From NCBI GenBank assembly GCA_910591455.2, contig OU342809.1, positions 26,417,056 through 26,481,055 of the forward strand: 64,000 bases of DNA, in the 5' to 3' direction. Positions 21,908 through 33,190 of this stretch are shown one piece after another. This DNA comes from Pholis gunnellus. Taxonomy: Eukaryota > Chordata > Actinopteri > Perciformes > Pholidae. A model generated the notes under the pieces. The model searched no databases. It was not told where the DNA came from and worked only from the letters and a program-made list of their open reading frames with translations. How positions within the stretch are numbered: position 1 is the stretch's first letter; every line of letters begins with the position of its first letter. The position numbers and the translations under genes were made by a program.

Positions 21908-22502
21908 AGGGGTCTCATTTCTGAAACAGAGCGTAGGATCCACACTAAATGTTTGCGTACGTTCAAAGGAGGAAATGCACGTACGCCAAAAAATACTCAG
22001 ATTTATAAAACCTTGCGTACCCCTGCCAGTGAGCCATCTCCTTTTATAAATCCCAAATCACCCTGTAAATGTGTGCAGCTGGTTCAGCCACACATCCAAC
22101 CATAAACGGTCAATGCAAAGCCCTTATGAATAGAACTAGTTGCTGATCAGTGGGACTTTCGCAACAAAGCTACAAGCACACATAACACTGCGGGTTTGAT
22201 GGTGTATGATAAAGATAATATATAAGTGCAAAGTAACGTGTGATATGAAGTGAAATTAAATGTGTGAGAGGCATCATTATACCTGTATTGATGCCTCTCA
22301 CATTTCATTTCTACAGTCTGGCTTGAATTCACCACCTCACCTTCCCGTGACTCCAACATTTGTGTATGAGTTTCCGTACAGGTGCACCCATTCTGCCGCC
22401 AAATTAGTTTTTATAGATCACAATGCTGGTCCTAAATGCTCCCCGAATATATTTTTGCATAGGTTATACTTGCAATGATTGCCTACAGTTTAACTCCTAT
22501 AT
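21908..22502 (+). mobile_element. Harbinger-like DNA transposon relic, left part
   Basis: AGGGGTCTCATTTCTGAAAC at 21908, followed by several GCGTACG-containing stretches and TTTATAAAACCTTGCGTAC. This matches the terminal style of fish PIF/Harbinger elements as I know it. The matching right terminus was not found, so the element is probably truncated and its right limit is a guess. It contains an imperfect hairpin at 22263-22302. Confidence 0.45.
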
Positions 22503-23584
22503 TTAGCGGCTTTTAAAGCAATTACATCACATAGTCTCACTTGGCCAAATGAATGTCAAGCCGCATTTACCGCGTTGTTGGTAATTGTTCAGTGACGCTA
22601 TTCACAACAGTCCTTGAAGGCAGCAATGTTTCGCCTCCAGCACACGAATGTCTCAGGCGCACACGATCAAAGGGCTATCACTATCGCGTTTGACCAATTG
22701 GAAGATGGATCCGGGTGAATCAAGCTGGCCAGGCACAGCTATAGACCGGAACATAAGCGAGTTTTCTTTTAAAATAAGAGCCCAAATCCCGCCCTCCGAT
22801 TGTCGCGTCTGACTGTGCTTTGCTACGAGGTAGTTGCTCTTTCTGAAATAGGATACTGGAGTTTCTTGTTCACATTTGAAGCAGAACTGATATTACTGTG
22901 TAGCTGTTTTAGAAAACAACTATTATTGTAGCATTACAGCTCGAACTTCCATGAGTTTAGTCGTTAAATAATAGCAAAATAAACAATAACATTACATTTC
23001 GAATGTCCTGAGCGATATTACCAATTTAACTTGATGATATGGGCAGAACCCCCAATCAGATGCTCTAGGTTTTGAGAAATACAAAAATGGGAACAGTTGT
23101 CTGGTCAGTGCTAGTGGAAAAGCTAGCTTGAAAGGGGGGGGGGGAACTTCGACCCTTGAAATTAAAACAGTTGTTATATACCCAAAAAAACATTATACCA
23201 GAATTGTTATTTACTTCTTTATATATGCATTTGAAACTTTTTTTTCGACGTATGCATTTGTTGCGATACATTTCACAACTCTTATTCTGAAATTCCCCAC
23301 CGGACGTATTATCCACCTACACACCTACAATTGGTCTGCCTCGTGAGGAAAGACAGTTGTTAGAGCATTTTCTTCAATGTGCTGCATCTGGTAGTAGTAG
23401 CCGTCAGCGGCCATATGTAATAGAACCTCATTCATTCGACTACAGACGCACTTTGCTTTTTTTATTGACACCAAACAACGGGTTTAGGGGTGCAAAGTAG
23501 CTCATTACCCTCCGCTCCGTCGTTCTTCTGGACGTTAATCAGTGTATGCCTCGGTGACAGGCTGGGTTGTGACAGCACGGTACA
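22503..23584. other. Upstream region and probable 5' UTR of septin 7
   Basis: No coding sequence. A G run of about 10 lies at 23136-23145. Pyrimidine-rich and CpG-containing sequence from about 23500 leads to the candidate first exon at 23585. No clear TATA box was seen, which would suit a housekeeping gene. Confidence 0.4.
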
Positions 23585-23623
23585 ATGATCGAGCGACCAG
23601 AGACTGCTGTTCCCAGCATCGCC
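23585..23623 (+). CDS. sept7: Septin 7, probable first coding exon
   Basis: ATG at 23585 encodes 13 codons, MIERPETAVPSIA, and stops at a strong GTAAGT donor (23624). The exon ends in phase 0, exactly what the exon at 36623 needs. Vertebrate septin 7 has a short, variable N-terminal exon before the conserved NLEGYVGFANLPNQ block, so position, phase and length all fit. There is no sequence similarity strong enough to prove it, and another start exon inside the 13-kb intron is possible. Confidence 0.55.
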
Positions 23624-26434
23624 GTAAGTCTACTTGTCTTTCAAACAGACCAATGTGCAAGTGTTCTCATTACTGTTCTTTTCAATAGGCGGTGATTTAA
23701 ACCCCCTTTGAACACCCTATTTAACCGACCCGTGTGTTTTGGTTCGACCTCTTTTATATGGAGAAACCCGAACATCTAGCTCCTTTAACAATCTGCTCGT
23801 TTTATGGTATTTCGCATACAGACATATACTTGAAAGAGACATCACACCTTGAGACAAATTAATATACTCTACTGATAACTCTCATAATGTGGTTGACCAA
23901 ACGATATGCATTTCTGTAAATGCCATCCTTTTAAACAAGAATCACGTCTGTGTAGCCTTATTCTGGTGAAGCGAGCTTATGTGTGGCGCAACTACAACAT
24001 CATTAGCATTTGTGTTGCAATAGATCATGTGTGGTGGATACAGTGTGTTTCAAATGAACCGTTTTGGACCCGGTTGACGAAGAGATGCCACTATAATGTT
24101 GTCTTTAAAATGGCAGTTATTTAAACGGAGGCTGGTTTGATGGTTGCACGTTTTTACTGACCAGCACGTACGTACGTACGTGGTCTTGTTTGGACGTGAA
24201 TACTACAATATTACTAGTATGACTCTGAATACAATCCAGACGATAGTCCTAGCCAGCTACGGTGGTTCAGAGCCCAGATGAGATTGGCTCTTCTCTTCTC
24301 GTAGTTTATACTGGGAGCAATGTATATTAAAACAATTTGAATTTAATGAAGTAAAACATTGCTTTTCTGGACTGCATTGAATAGATAACAATAGTGGCCG
24401 AACCTCTCATTACTAGATATTAATAACCTGTTCCCCAAATTAATGTATGTACCATTTCCAGATAGCAAGTCTTTATTAAAATGTGTAATTGTTGAATGCA
24501 GTTTAGTGGGACTGTCCACCCACCCTGTTGGTTGACCACATCTAGTTTGCTTTGTTAAGGGCTTTGTGCACCGGCACTTACGTTTAGCAATGAGTGGTTA
24601 TTCATACACTTAAAACACAGCACCCTTAGTGTTTGTACTGTACACGTTTGTGATACGCTCTGAGGGGGGGCTGGCAGTGACTTTCCTCAGCATGGCACCA
24701 TGGGGGTGGGGGGGTGGGCACAATAGAGAGATAGTGAAGGATGGGTGCTAAAAATAACGAAAGCACAGAGGCTCCATTTTCAACCGATTGTCCGACTGAT
24801 GTTATTATAGTATCGGGAGATATATTCCTTAGCACACTATTTAAATGTTCTCTGTGATGCTATATTTAATACATGATTCATATTCAATGTGTGTTAGCTG
24901 GAAGTTAAAACAGCTGATGGAAACAGTGAGAGGGCCTCATCATCAGCTGCCTTATACATGAGGTGGAGGGGATGATGTCAGTGAACCAGGCAGTTACTAT
25001 CACCACGGGGTGGACGGGGGAGGGGTTAACAGTAATGGACTGACTAGCCTTCCTCTCTCTCTCAGCCACCATTACTTCCCCTATTTCAAGTCCCCTGCCT
25101 TTTTTTCTTTCTGGTCACTTTTCTTATTAAAGAACCACATTAGTCATAATACATTTCAGTGGCAAGTGCCATTGCAGCATTGTGAATATTGATGGCGACA
25201 ATATGATGAAGACAGTCGTCATTAAGCTGGAAATGTGGGTTGTGTGTTTCTTTGTATAAACGTCATTGTGTGCTTTATGCACACATAACCATGTATACTG
25301 TATGTTGGTGCACACACAGTGCAGCTGGGGCGGGGGGGGGGTCTACAGACCACCAGAGGTGGCACCTTATGTAACACGGAACTTGTATATGTGGGTGGAT
25401 CAAACAAGGAAATGGTGGAAAAGTGCTTTAGGCTTGCTCAGAGTAGTTCCGCCTACTGAGTATTGATGAGGTGAAAGGATTGTTTCCATCTCTTTTCCCA
25501 CATTCAGTGTGTCCATAGCATCCGCTGGTGTTGTTGATGTGTAGCCTACAGTTTTGTGGATGTCACACTCAACAGTGGGAAATGAGGAATTACATTTATT
25601 ACTACTAAAAAAAGTAGAGGGTCGAGTTAGGCTAGTAATGGCCATTATCCTGCTAATACCATGGTCACTTGCCAAAGAAAATTAAGTCCATTCATTGATA
25701 TTGTCATGCGTGTTGCAACCAAAATCTTACATTTTGAACAAGCCATAACTCTGTTTCCAACACCTGAGGGTTTGCAAATACCTGGAACGATCATAACATC
25801 CCATAAGCTTCTTATGTTTGATATTTCTAGTCCACTCAGCTCACAGAACCCTTTGGCTTAGCTACGAGCCAGAAAGCTAACGTTGTGCTAGCAGGATTCA
25901 AAGTCAATAACATTGCGTACTGTTGACAAACAGTAAATAAAATGTGTATATAGTATGTTTAACAATAAGACTAGCTAGATATCAGCCATGTTAATGTCTC
26001 CTAATCAATATCTATATTTTTACAAAATGCTAACAGAAGGCTAACGAAAGAAAAAAAATATTTATATTTGTTAGTTGCTTACTATTTTCTACCTATGGTA
26101 GTTCCCCATTGATTGGAGCTACAGCAACAAAGTCCTAACATAAAATCTTATTGTCTTCCAAAACTTTTCTTTAATTGTCCAATGGCTGGCAAATATAATG
26201 TAGGCAGTCCTCCTACCACGACACAGATGTGGTGGCTCAACCTGGAGGCCACAGAATGCTGGTAACAATGTAGTACGCATACCCAAAACATTAGTGTCCA
26301 CTGGGCCTTGAAAAACCTATAGGCCATTTCATTTTGTGTTGCTAGGAAACGGCGTCCAGGCTGTTTGGAGTTGTGAAAGACATTGGTCAAACCCTGGTTA
26401 TGAATGAGTCAACGCTGATACAGACTTGCAAAAG
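23624..26434. other. Septin 7 intron 1, left part, no gene recognised
   Basis: Contains an ACGTACGTACGTACGT run at about 24166-24181, G runs near 24664-24720 and 25329-25340, and otherwise ordinary AT-rich intron. No nameable element. Confidence 0.5.
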
Positions 26435-26690
26435 ACATACGGCATGGCCAAAAGAAGGCAGACACCTACATTTTACAGCCCAGCCACATGTGACTGTTGA
26501 ATATCTCACAGCTCCCACTCTTGTGAGAAGATGTGGGAAAGTTATTGTGAGGTCCAATACTAATGTTGGGCGATACGGTTCCAGTTCATCCCAACGGTAT
26601 TGGATGGGGTTGTGGTCAGGGCTTTATAGAGGCCAGTCAAGTTCTTCCACTTCAAAGCATTTCTTTATGGACCTGGCTTTTTATACATTA
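26435..26690 (+). mobile_element. Tc1/mariner fragment, decayed
   Basis: The order CATGGCCAAAAG...GCAGACACCT, ATGTTGGGCGATACGG, TTCCAGTTCATCCCAACGGT, GGATGGGGTTGTGGTCAGGG, GCCAGTCAAGTTCTTCCAC, TTTATGGACCTGGCTTT follows the terminal and transposase-antisense region of a widespread fish Tc1-like family. The strand antisense to the transposase reads + here. The transposase region is cut short and no intact frame survives. The element lacks its other end. Confidence 0.65.
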
Positions 26691-27236
26691 ATTGGTATAT
26701 GACTAATAACTGTCCATGTAAAACAGCCCTATAGACCAAAGGCTCACAGTGGTATTTAAACAACTGTTCTCATACTTTAGTGTGCTGTCTTCTGTCATCT
26801 ATGTGCATGGTCTTAGTAAGTTCATGAACCACTGGAGAACAAGGCAGAGTGCTTCAATAATATCAAGAAAAGTAATTTTCTGATGAAATTTCTTAAGTGA
26901 AGTCAACTCACGTTTGAAGTTGTCAGTTCACCAGAAGCTCCACATGTTTCCACTTCTTTATAAGATAATCACGATTGAGGAGTTTAAGACTTTTAAGTGC
27001 TAAATTGGTGCCTGATGTTTTGTATGGATTGGGACTGGAGATGGGTCAAAGGCATGTTCCTGAGGATAAAAGTATGTTTGTTTATGCGAGTCTGGTTAAA
27101 GAGCCCCACTGTTGAAGCTGTTTTAGAGCCCTGCGGTTGTAAAGCTTTCAGAATATAACTTCCTCTTATTTAATGACTTCACATTCTAGTCAATACAAGG
27201 CGTCAAACTGTTATTGTCTGTATGTACATATTCTTT
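26691..27236. other. Septin 7 intron 1, no feature recognised
   Basis: Ordinary AT-rich intronic sequence. Confidence 0.5.
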
Positions 27237-27345
27237 AGGGATGTCCCGATCAAGGTTTTTATTTGCCCCTGGTCCCTATTTGAGTCCTTAAAGATTGGGT
27301 ATCTGCCGATACTAAGACCAATATTGTATTTGCTTGACTGTGTTG
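27237..27345. mobile_element. hAT-like terminal fragment
   Basis: TTTAGGGATGTCCCGATCAA at about 27235, followed by GGGTATCTGCCGATACTAAG, resembles the end of fish hAT elements that carry CCGATAC subterminal repeats. It breaks off in the adjoining (AT)n run (27349-27397). Confidence 0.4.
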
Positions 27346-27348
27346 ATT

Positions 27349-27397
27349 TTATATATATATATATATAGATATATATATATCTATATATATATATACA
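27349..27397. repeat. (AT)n microsatellite
   Basis: Alternating AT with GATAT/CTAT interruptions that make it nearly self-complementary. It directly abuts the MITE at 27400. Confidence 0.95.
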
Positions 27398-27399
27398 CA

Positions 27400-27773
27400 C
27401 ACTACCGTTCAAAAGTTTGGGGTCACTTAGAAATGTCCTTATTTCTCAAAGAAAAGCACTGTTTCTTTCAATGAAGATAACATTAAATTAATCAGAAATA
27501 CACTCTATACATTGTTAATGTGGTTAATGACTATTCTAGGTGGAAACGTCTGGTTTTTAATGAAATATCTACATCGGTGTATCTGGAGCATCACATTTGT
27601 GGGTTGGATTATACTCTCAACATGGCCAGAAAAAGAGAACTTTCATGTGAAACTCGCCAGTCTATTCTTGTTCTTAGAAATGAAGCTATTCCATGAGAGA
27701 AATTGCGAAGAAACTGAAAATTGACAGGAAATTGTCTGAGTGACCCCAAATTTTTAATTTTTGAACGGTTGTG
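27400..27773 (+). mobile_element. Tc1-derived MITE, + orientation
   Basis: The left end CACTACCGTTCAAAAGTTTG and the right end (CAAATTTTTAATTTTTGAACGGTT) form terminal inverted repeats. Internally, from ATG at 27622, the sequence still reads MARKRELSCETRQSILVLRN before breaking down, which is the start of a Tc1-like transposase helix-turn-helix domain. It is thus a deletion derivative that keeps both ends and a stub of the gene. An inverted copy lies at 31991-32356. Confidence 0.85.
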
Positions 27774-27777
27774 TGTG

Positions 27778-27780
<3 letters not shown>

Positions 27781-27867
<87 letters not shown>
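27781..27867. repeat. (AC)n microsatellite, about 43 units
   Basis: An uninterrupted 87-bp run between the MITE (27400-27773) and the Tc1 element (from 27872). It explains the poly Cys-Val and Thr-His frames on both strands. Confidence 0.98.
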
Positions 27868-27870
<3 letters not shown>

Positions 27871-27871
27871 A

Positions 27872-29449
27872 GAGGTGCTGGTCATATAATTAGAATATCA
27901 TCAAAAAGTTGATTTATTTCACTAATTCCATTCAAAAAGTGAAACTTGTCTATTATATTCATTCATTACACACAGACTGATATATTTCAAATGTTTATTT
28001 CTTTTAATTTTGATGATTATAACTGACAACTAAGGAAAATCCCAAATTCACTATCTCAGAAAATTAGAATATTACTTAAGACCAATACAAGGAAAGGATT
28101 TTTAGAAATCTTGGCCAACTGAAAAGTATGAACATGAAAAGTATGAGCATGTACAGCACTCAATACTTAGTTGGGGCTCCTTTTGCCTGAATTACTGCAG
28201 CAATGCGGCGTGGCATGGAGTCGATCAGTCTGTGGCACTGCTCAGGTGTTATGAGAGCCCAGGTTGCTCTGATAGTGGCCTTCAGCTCTTCTGCATTGTT
28301 GGGTCTGGCATTTCACATCATCCTCTTCACAATACCCCATAGATTTTCTATTGGGTTAAGGTCAGGCGAGTTTGCTGGCCAATTAAGAACAGGGATACCA
28401 TGGTCCTTAAACCAGGTACTGGTTGCTTTGGCACTGTGTGCAGGTGCCAAGTCCTGTTGGAAAATGAAATCTGCATCTCCATAAAGTTGGTCAGCAGCAG
28501 GAAGCATGAAGTGCTCTAAAACGTCCTGGTATACGGCTGCGTTGACCTTGGACCTCAGAAAACACAGTGGACCAACACCAGCAGATGACATGGCTCCCAA
28601 ACCATCACTGACTGTGGAAACTTTACATTGGACCTCAAGCAACGTGGATTGTGTGTCTCTCCTCTCTTCCTCCAGACTCTGGGACCCTGATTTCCAAAGG
28701 AAATGCAAAATGTACTTTCATCAGAGAACATAACTTTGGACCACTCAGCAGCAGTCTAGTCCTTTTTGTCTTTAGCCCAGACGAGACGCTTCTGACGCTG
28801 TTTGTTGTTCAAGAGTGGCTTGACACAAGGAATGAGACAGCTGAAACCCATGTCTTCATACGTCTGTGCGTAGTGGTTCTTGAAGCACTGACTCCAGCTG
28901 CAGTCCACTCTTTCTGAATCTCCCCCACATTTTTGAATCGGTTTTGTTTCACAATCCTCTCCAGGGTGCGGTTATACCTATTGCTTGTACACTTTTTCCT
29001 ACCACATCTTTTCCTTCCCTTCGCCTCTCTATTAATGTGCTTGGACACAGAGCTCTGTGAACAGCCAGCCTCTTTTGTAATGACCTTTTGTGTCTTGCCC
29101 TCCTTGTGCAAAGTGTCAAACGAAAGTGTCGTCTTTTGGACAACTGTCAAGTCAGCAGTCTTCCCCATGATTGTGTAGCCTACAGAACTAGACTGAGAGA
29201 CCATTTAAAGGCCTTTGCAGGTGTTTTGAGTTAATTAGCTGAATAGAGAGTGGCACCAGGAGTCTTCAATATTGAACCTTTTCACAATATTCTAATTTTC
29301 TGAGATACTGAATTTGGGATTTTCCTTAGTTGTCAGTTATAATCATCAAAATTAAAAGAAATAAACATTTGAAATATATCAGTCTGTGTGTAATGAATGA
29401 ATATAATAGACAAGTTTCACTTTTTGAATGGAATTAGTGAAATAAATCG
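27872..29449 (-). mobile_element. Tc1-like transposon with long inverted repeats, right end truncated
   Basis: The left repeat (27872-28073) and right repeat (29286-29449) are near-perfect inverted copies. Shared parts are GATTTATTTCACTAATTCCA, CTTTTAATTTTGATGATTAT, and a TCTCAGAAAATTAGAATATT stretch at the inner edge. The outermost 40 or so bases on the left (through GGTGCTGGTCATATAATTAG) are missing on the right, where a (GACA)n run begins. The transposase lies on the minus strand between the repeats. Confidence 0.9.
28160..29168 (-). pseudogene. Tc1-like transposase pseudogene
   Basis: Start codon at 29168 (MGKTADLTVV). The N-terminal half carries the paired-type helix-turn-helix DNA-binding region (GCSQSSVSKHIN). 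The C-terminal half has the DDE catalytic core: SDES, a QDLAPAHS block, and SPDLNPIENLWG holding the final Glu. The reading frame is broken several times: the N-terminal frame ends at 28809, there is an in-frame stop near the KDKKD stretch (about 28758), a frame change near 28590, and a further stop after KRMM at about 28313. It cannot make active enzyme. When intact, such a protein cuts and pastes its element into TA sites. Confidence 0.9.
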
Positions 29450-29456
29450 TGTGTGT

Positions 29457-29483
29457 GACAGACAGACAGACAGACAGACAGAC
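29457..29483. repeat. (GACA)n microsatellite
   Basis: About 27 bp of GACA units directly after a short GTGTGTG run. It has replaced or eroded the right terminus of the Tc1 element. Confidence 0.95.
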
Positions 29484-30160
29484 CAGCAGAATACTGACCC
29501 AAATACCAAAGATCCCAGTTCAAAACTATTAAGTTGATCAGCTTCAATATTGATACGAATGAATGAAAGACTAACTTGGAAAATAAGACTCCTGAAACAA
29601 GTAGTGTAACGGATTGCGATATGAAATATAAGTATTTACATAACAGATACTAATCCCAGTCTTTTCAGGGGCTTGGCTTGGTGTTTTGGTTTGTTTTACT
29701 GAGAGTTGGATGGGAGGTTGATGTTGGAGAGGAGACGCTGGTCCAGGACCCGGTGTGTTCGTTTGGCACAGGGGCTGGCAGCCAAACCAAGAGCAATACA
29801 TCTAACTAGGGATAGCTGCTAAGCTATCTGTTCATGGTAAGTAAATGCCTCCAAACAGTAATCTGGTTTGCTTGATAAACCTCAATGACTACATGCACCA
29901 AATATCCCGTTTTGCCCTTATTCTGAAAAAGACAATATTCCTACTAAGCTGTTAACATGGCTAATGGAAATGAATATTCCACTGACGCACACGAACACAT
30001 CCTCCCTCTTTCATTCCTTGAACTACCTTCTTGAAAAGGCCGGTGCAGTGTAAGTGTTAGCTGGTTGGTTTGTGCATAATTACCGCACAACACACAGAGC
30101 TGAACGCAAACAGGGAAGAAAAAAACCTCTCCTTGAGACGCATATTCCCAATGCACTGTA
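29484..30160. other. Septin 7 intron 1, no feature recognised
   Basis: Intronic sequence with short frames only. Confidence 0.5.
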
Positions 30161-30630
30161 TCAGTGGCGGGCCGTGCATTTTATACCTGGGCCATCACTG
30201 CTGTCCTGCAGCTGAAACACAGCTACGGTTATTATTTGTTTTGTGTAAAAATGAAGCAAACGCCTATAAATACACTAACTGCAGAGAATACGCTGAGAGT
30301 GTGTCTCCTCTCTGCTCTGACTGAGCTGGGACTGCTGCGTGAGGCTGCTGTGAGAGTAGCCGCCTGTGAGTGTTTTGGGGCGCCTCACGGCAGCACCCGC
30401 TGCTCGTTCACGGCAGTAACTGTAGAACGGTACGTGCTTTCACGTCAGAGTCAAAACACCAGAAAAGTCTCCAACAACACCAGAAAAAGTCGCTAGATTT
30501 GTCGCTCATATCTTTTGACAAAAAAAGTCACCAAGAGGGTTCGGAAAGTTGCCAGATTTAGCGAGAAAGTTGGCAACACTGGCACCAACTAAATATGTCC
30601 CCAGCGCAACATTGGACGTAACGATAGCTC
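30161..30630 (+). mobile_element. Possible hAT-like element, left part
   Basis: CAGTGGCGGGCCGTGCATTT at about 30162 has the CAGTGG(C/T)G start seen at hAT termini (compare 45765). The body is GC-richer than its surroundings and keeps a 110-codon frame without recognisable domains. No right terminus or 8-bp target duplication was found, so this is tentative. Confidence 0.35.
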
Positions 30631-31990
30631 CTATCACATATAAAACCAAACAAAAATCCATCTTTTTCAGTACACATTTTCAGTACAATCAAATAATATA
30701 CATTATTTTATGTTTTGGCACCTCAAACCCTGAAAATGTCAGGCGCTGCACCTGTCCTAGCAGATGAAAATACTATTAAAAAAGGTATTTAAATGATAAT
30801 AAATTCAAAATAAAATACTATGGCATGCTTTCGATGTTGAAACGATTCAAATAAACCAAATTTGTACAAATACCAATAGTTGTAAGCTGTTGCAATCATT
30901 TAAAAACTTTTGTCCAGCAATTTGAATGTTCTCAAATGTCAGGGTGGCACAACTGTAAATATGAGACTTTTATTATGAAATTAAAGTGCTAAACAGGATA
31001 TTGCATCATCAAGAGGACCTCAACTGACCTTTATAGCAGAGTGAAAATGTTTTTATATCTCTTTTGAATATTGATAAAAACACTACTTTCAACTTATAGG
31101 TAGAGCGGTTCACTTTCCACGTCAGGTGGTTCAACCAATGTAAAACTAGAAACATGTTATTATATCATAAATGTCTTTATTCTATTAAAAATGTATATGT
31201 ATGAAGTTGTTAGCAAGAGCTAATGCTAGTGTTCTAGTAGATGCCTGTTTAATTTGAAATAAGTTGCAAACGTCAGGTGGAGCAACCAGTAAATCAGGTG
31301 GTGCAACTGCAAAGAATGTCACTTTATGATATATTTAAAGCTCTAACATTATATTCAAAAAAATTCAAAAGTTTAACAGTGTTAAGTTAACGATATTATA
31401 CACTTTCAAACTATTTTCATGATATTAATGAATATTCTTTAACTATGGACGCCACTGTCAAGTAAAGCAGAATGATCAGGACCCAGGGAGCAGACAGCAG
31501 GTCCTGTGTGGAGCGTGTGTGTGTGGAGCGTGTGTGTGTGGAGCGTGTGTGTGTGGAGCGTGTGCAGAACGCTGCTACGATGAGGTAGAAGCTGCAACAG
31601 CCCGGGAGGAAGAGACTGTGACTCTATTCCAGTTATGTGCTAAACATGATTACTATGAAATATTTACTACTTTTACTTAAAAAGAGACTGTTGACTAAAA
31701 GTGTTGTTGTATTTGAAATAAAAATGCAAATTTTCTGATATTTCCTGTGATTACTGATATTGTCAGGTGGCACAACTGATACATGTCACGGTGGTGCGAC
31801 CAGTTAAAATATTCATTTAAAGCAATAAATAATAGGTTAAAGTAAAATTTCTTTTGCTTAATATGATGTGAAGAACTATTGTATTGAATGTATTCATTTG
31901 TATTATTATGTTTAAATGTAAAATCAAATAATTAAATATACTAAATAGCTGGCCAAGAGAACGCAATTATGATAAATTATTGTATATATA
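30631..31990. repeat. AT-rich region with repeated TCAGGTGG..CAAC motifs
   Basis: A recurring motif of about 16 bp (TCAGGTGG, two variable bases, then CAAC[CT]) occurs at 30939, 31122, 31273, 31294, 31763 and 31786, and once inverted at about 32936-32954. The spacing is irregular (21 to about 470 bp) with AT-rich sequence between. No coding frame. A 15-bp minisatellite (31506-31564) sits inside. This may be an undescribed repeat later split by two MITEs. Confidence 0.6.
31506..31564. repeat. 15-bp minisatellite, four units
   Basis: GAGCG recurs exactly every 15 bp (31511, 31526, 31541, 31556), separated by TG repeats. Confidence 0.95.
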
Positions 31991-32356
31991 CACTACCATT
32001 CAAAAGTTTGGGGTCACTCAGACAATTTCGTGTCAATTTTCAGTTTCTTCGCAATTTCTCGCATGGAATAGCTTCATTTCTAAGAACAAGAATAGACGGA
32101 GAGTTTCACATGAAAGTTCTCTTTTTCTGGCCATGTTGAGAGTATAATCCAACCCACAAATGTGATGCTCCAGATACTCCTATGTAGATATTTCATTAAA
32201 AACCAGACGTTTCCACCTAGAATAGTCATTAACCACATTAACAATGTATAGAGTGTATTTCTGATTAATTTAATGTTATCTTCATTGAAAGAAACAGTGC
32301 TTTTCTTTGAGAAATAAGGACATTTCTAAGTGACTCCAAACTTTTGAACAGTAGTG
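31991..32356 (-). mobile_element. Tc1-derived MITE, - orientation (inverted partner of 27400-27773)
   Basis: Left end CACTACCATTCAAAAGTTTG, right end AAACTTTTGAACAGTAGTG. It is collinear with the reverse complement of 27400-27773 throughout, including the transposase stub (start CAT at 32132-32134) and the flanking AATCCAACCCACAAATGTGA stretch. It is flanked by TA, the expected Tc1 target. Confidence 0.88.
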
Positions 32357-32376
32357 TATGTGTGTATATATATATA

Positions 32377-32743
32377 CAGGACTGTCTCAGAAAATTAGAA
32401 TATTGTGATAATCCCCATACGTGTGATTTAGTTTACTGAACCAAGCTGAGTGTTTTTCAAGGCTCAGGAAACCCTTGCAGGTGTTTCGAGTTAATTAGAC
32501 GATTCAAGTGATTAGTTGAATACCCTACTAGTATACTTTTTCATGATATTCTAATATTTAGAGATAGGATATTTGAGTTTTCTTAAGCTGTAAGCCATAA
32601 TCAGCAATATTAAAAGAATAAAAGGCTTGCAATATTTCAGTTGATTTGTAATGAATCCAGAATGCATGACATTTTAGTTTTTTTAATTGCATTACACAAA
32701 ATAAAGAACTTTATCACAATATTCTAATTTTCTGAGACAGTCC

Positions 32744-32745
<2 letters not shown>
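32377..32745. mobile_element. MITE with CAGGACTGTCTCAG termini
   Basis: Left CAGGACTGTCTCAGAAAATT and right AATTTTCTGAGACAGTCCTG are perfect inverted ends, extending to the ATTGTGAT/ATCACAAT step. The element is 369 bp, non-coding, with TA just outside the left end. The inner sequence (AATTAGAATATT, TCAGTTGATTTGTAATGAAT) is related in style to the long-TIR Tc1 element at 27872, so it is probably a relative's deletion derivative. Confidence 0.88.
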
Positions 32746-32811
<66 letters not shown>

Positions 32812-32817
32812 TATATA
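32743..32817. repeat. (TG)n(TA)n microsatellite
   Basis: TG units then TA units with one ATGTAT interruption, abutting the right end of the MITE at 32745. Confidence 0.95.
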
Positions 32818-33190
32818 AATAAAACACAACCACAAAATACGATATGTTAGACACAGTAGACACTTTAAGGGATACTTGTCAAAAATTTCAGTTTGAATAA
32901 ATATTAGGAAAATATATATATTTTTTTATAAATATGTGGTTGCACCACCTGACATTTTTTAGCCTGTGAAGTTAAAAAAATACTTAAACTATTTAAAACA
33001 CTATGAAAAGTTGGTTCACAACTTGTTCTGGACACAAAAATATGCATTACATCCATTTTGAAGATAATTTTTAAAATGAGCTTTTTAGAAGCCTTATTTG
33101 TCAGTGACCCATATTCAAACCCCGCAGACCCATATCAAATTCTAAATATTGTCATATTCAAGATCATAGTGGAATATGAGTGTGTATGTA
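32818..33190. other. Septin 7 intron 1, no gene
   Basis: AT-rich sequence containing the inverted TCAGGTGG-type motif at 32936-32954. It ends in the TA target at 33189-33190. Confidence 0.5.

Noticed and set aside
27609..27912. Cys-Val and Thr-His homopolymer-like proteins on both strands
   Set aside because: They are translations of the (AC)n microsatellite at 27781-27867. The same applies to 84-334, 11250-11557 and 51534-51968.
28203..28484. Plus-strand frames across the Tc1 elements (28203-28484, 28506-28917, 33500-34102, 33936-34439)
   Set aside because: They are antisense to transposase genes whose domains are recognisable on the minus strand.
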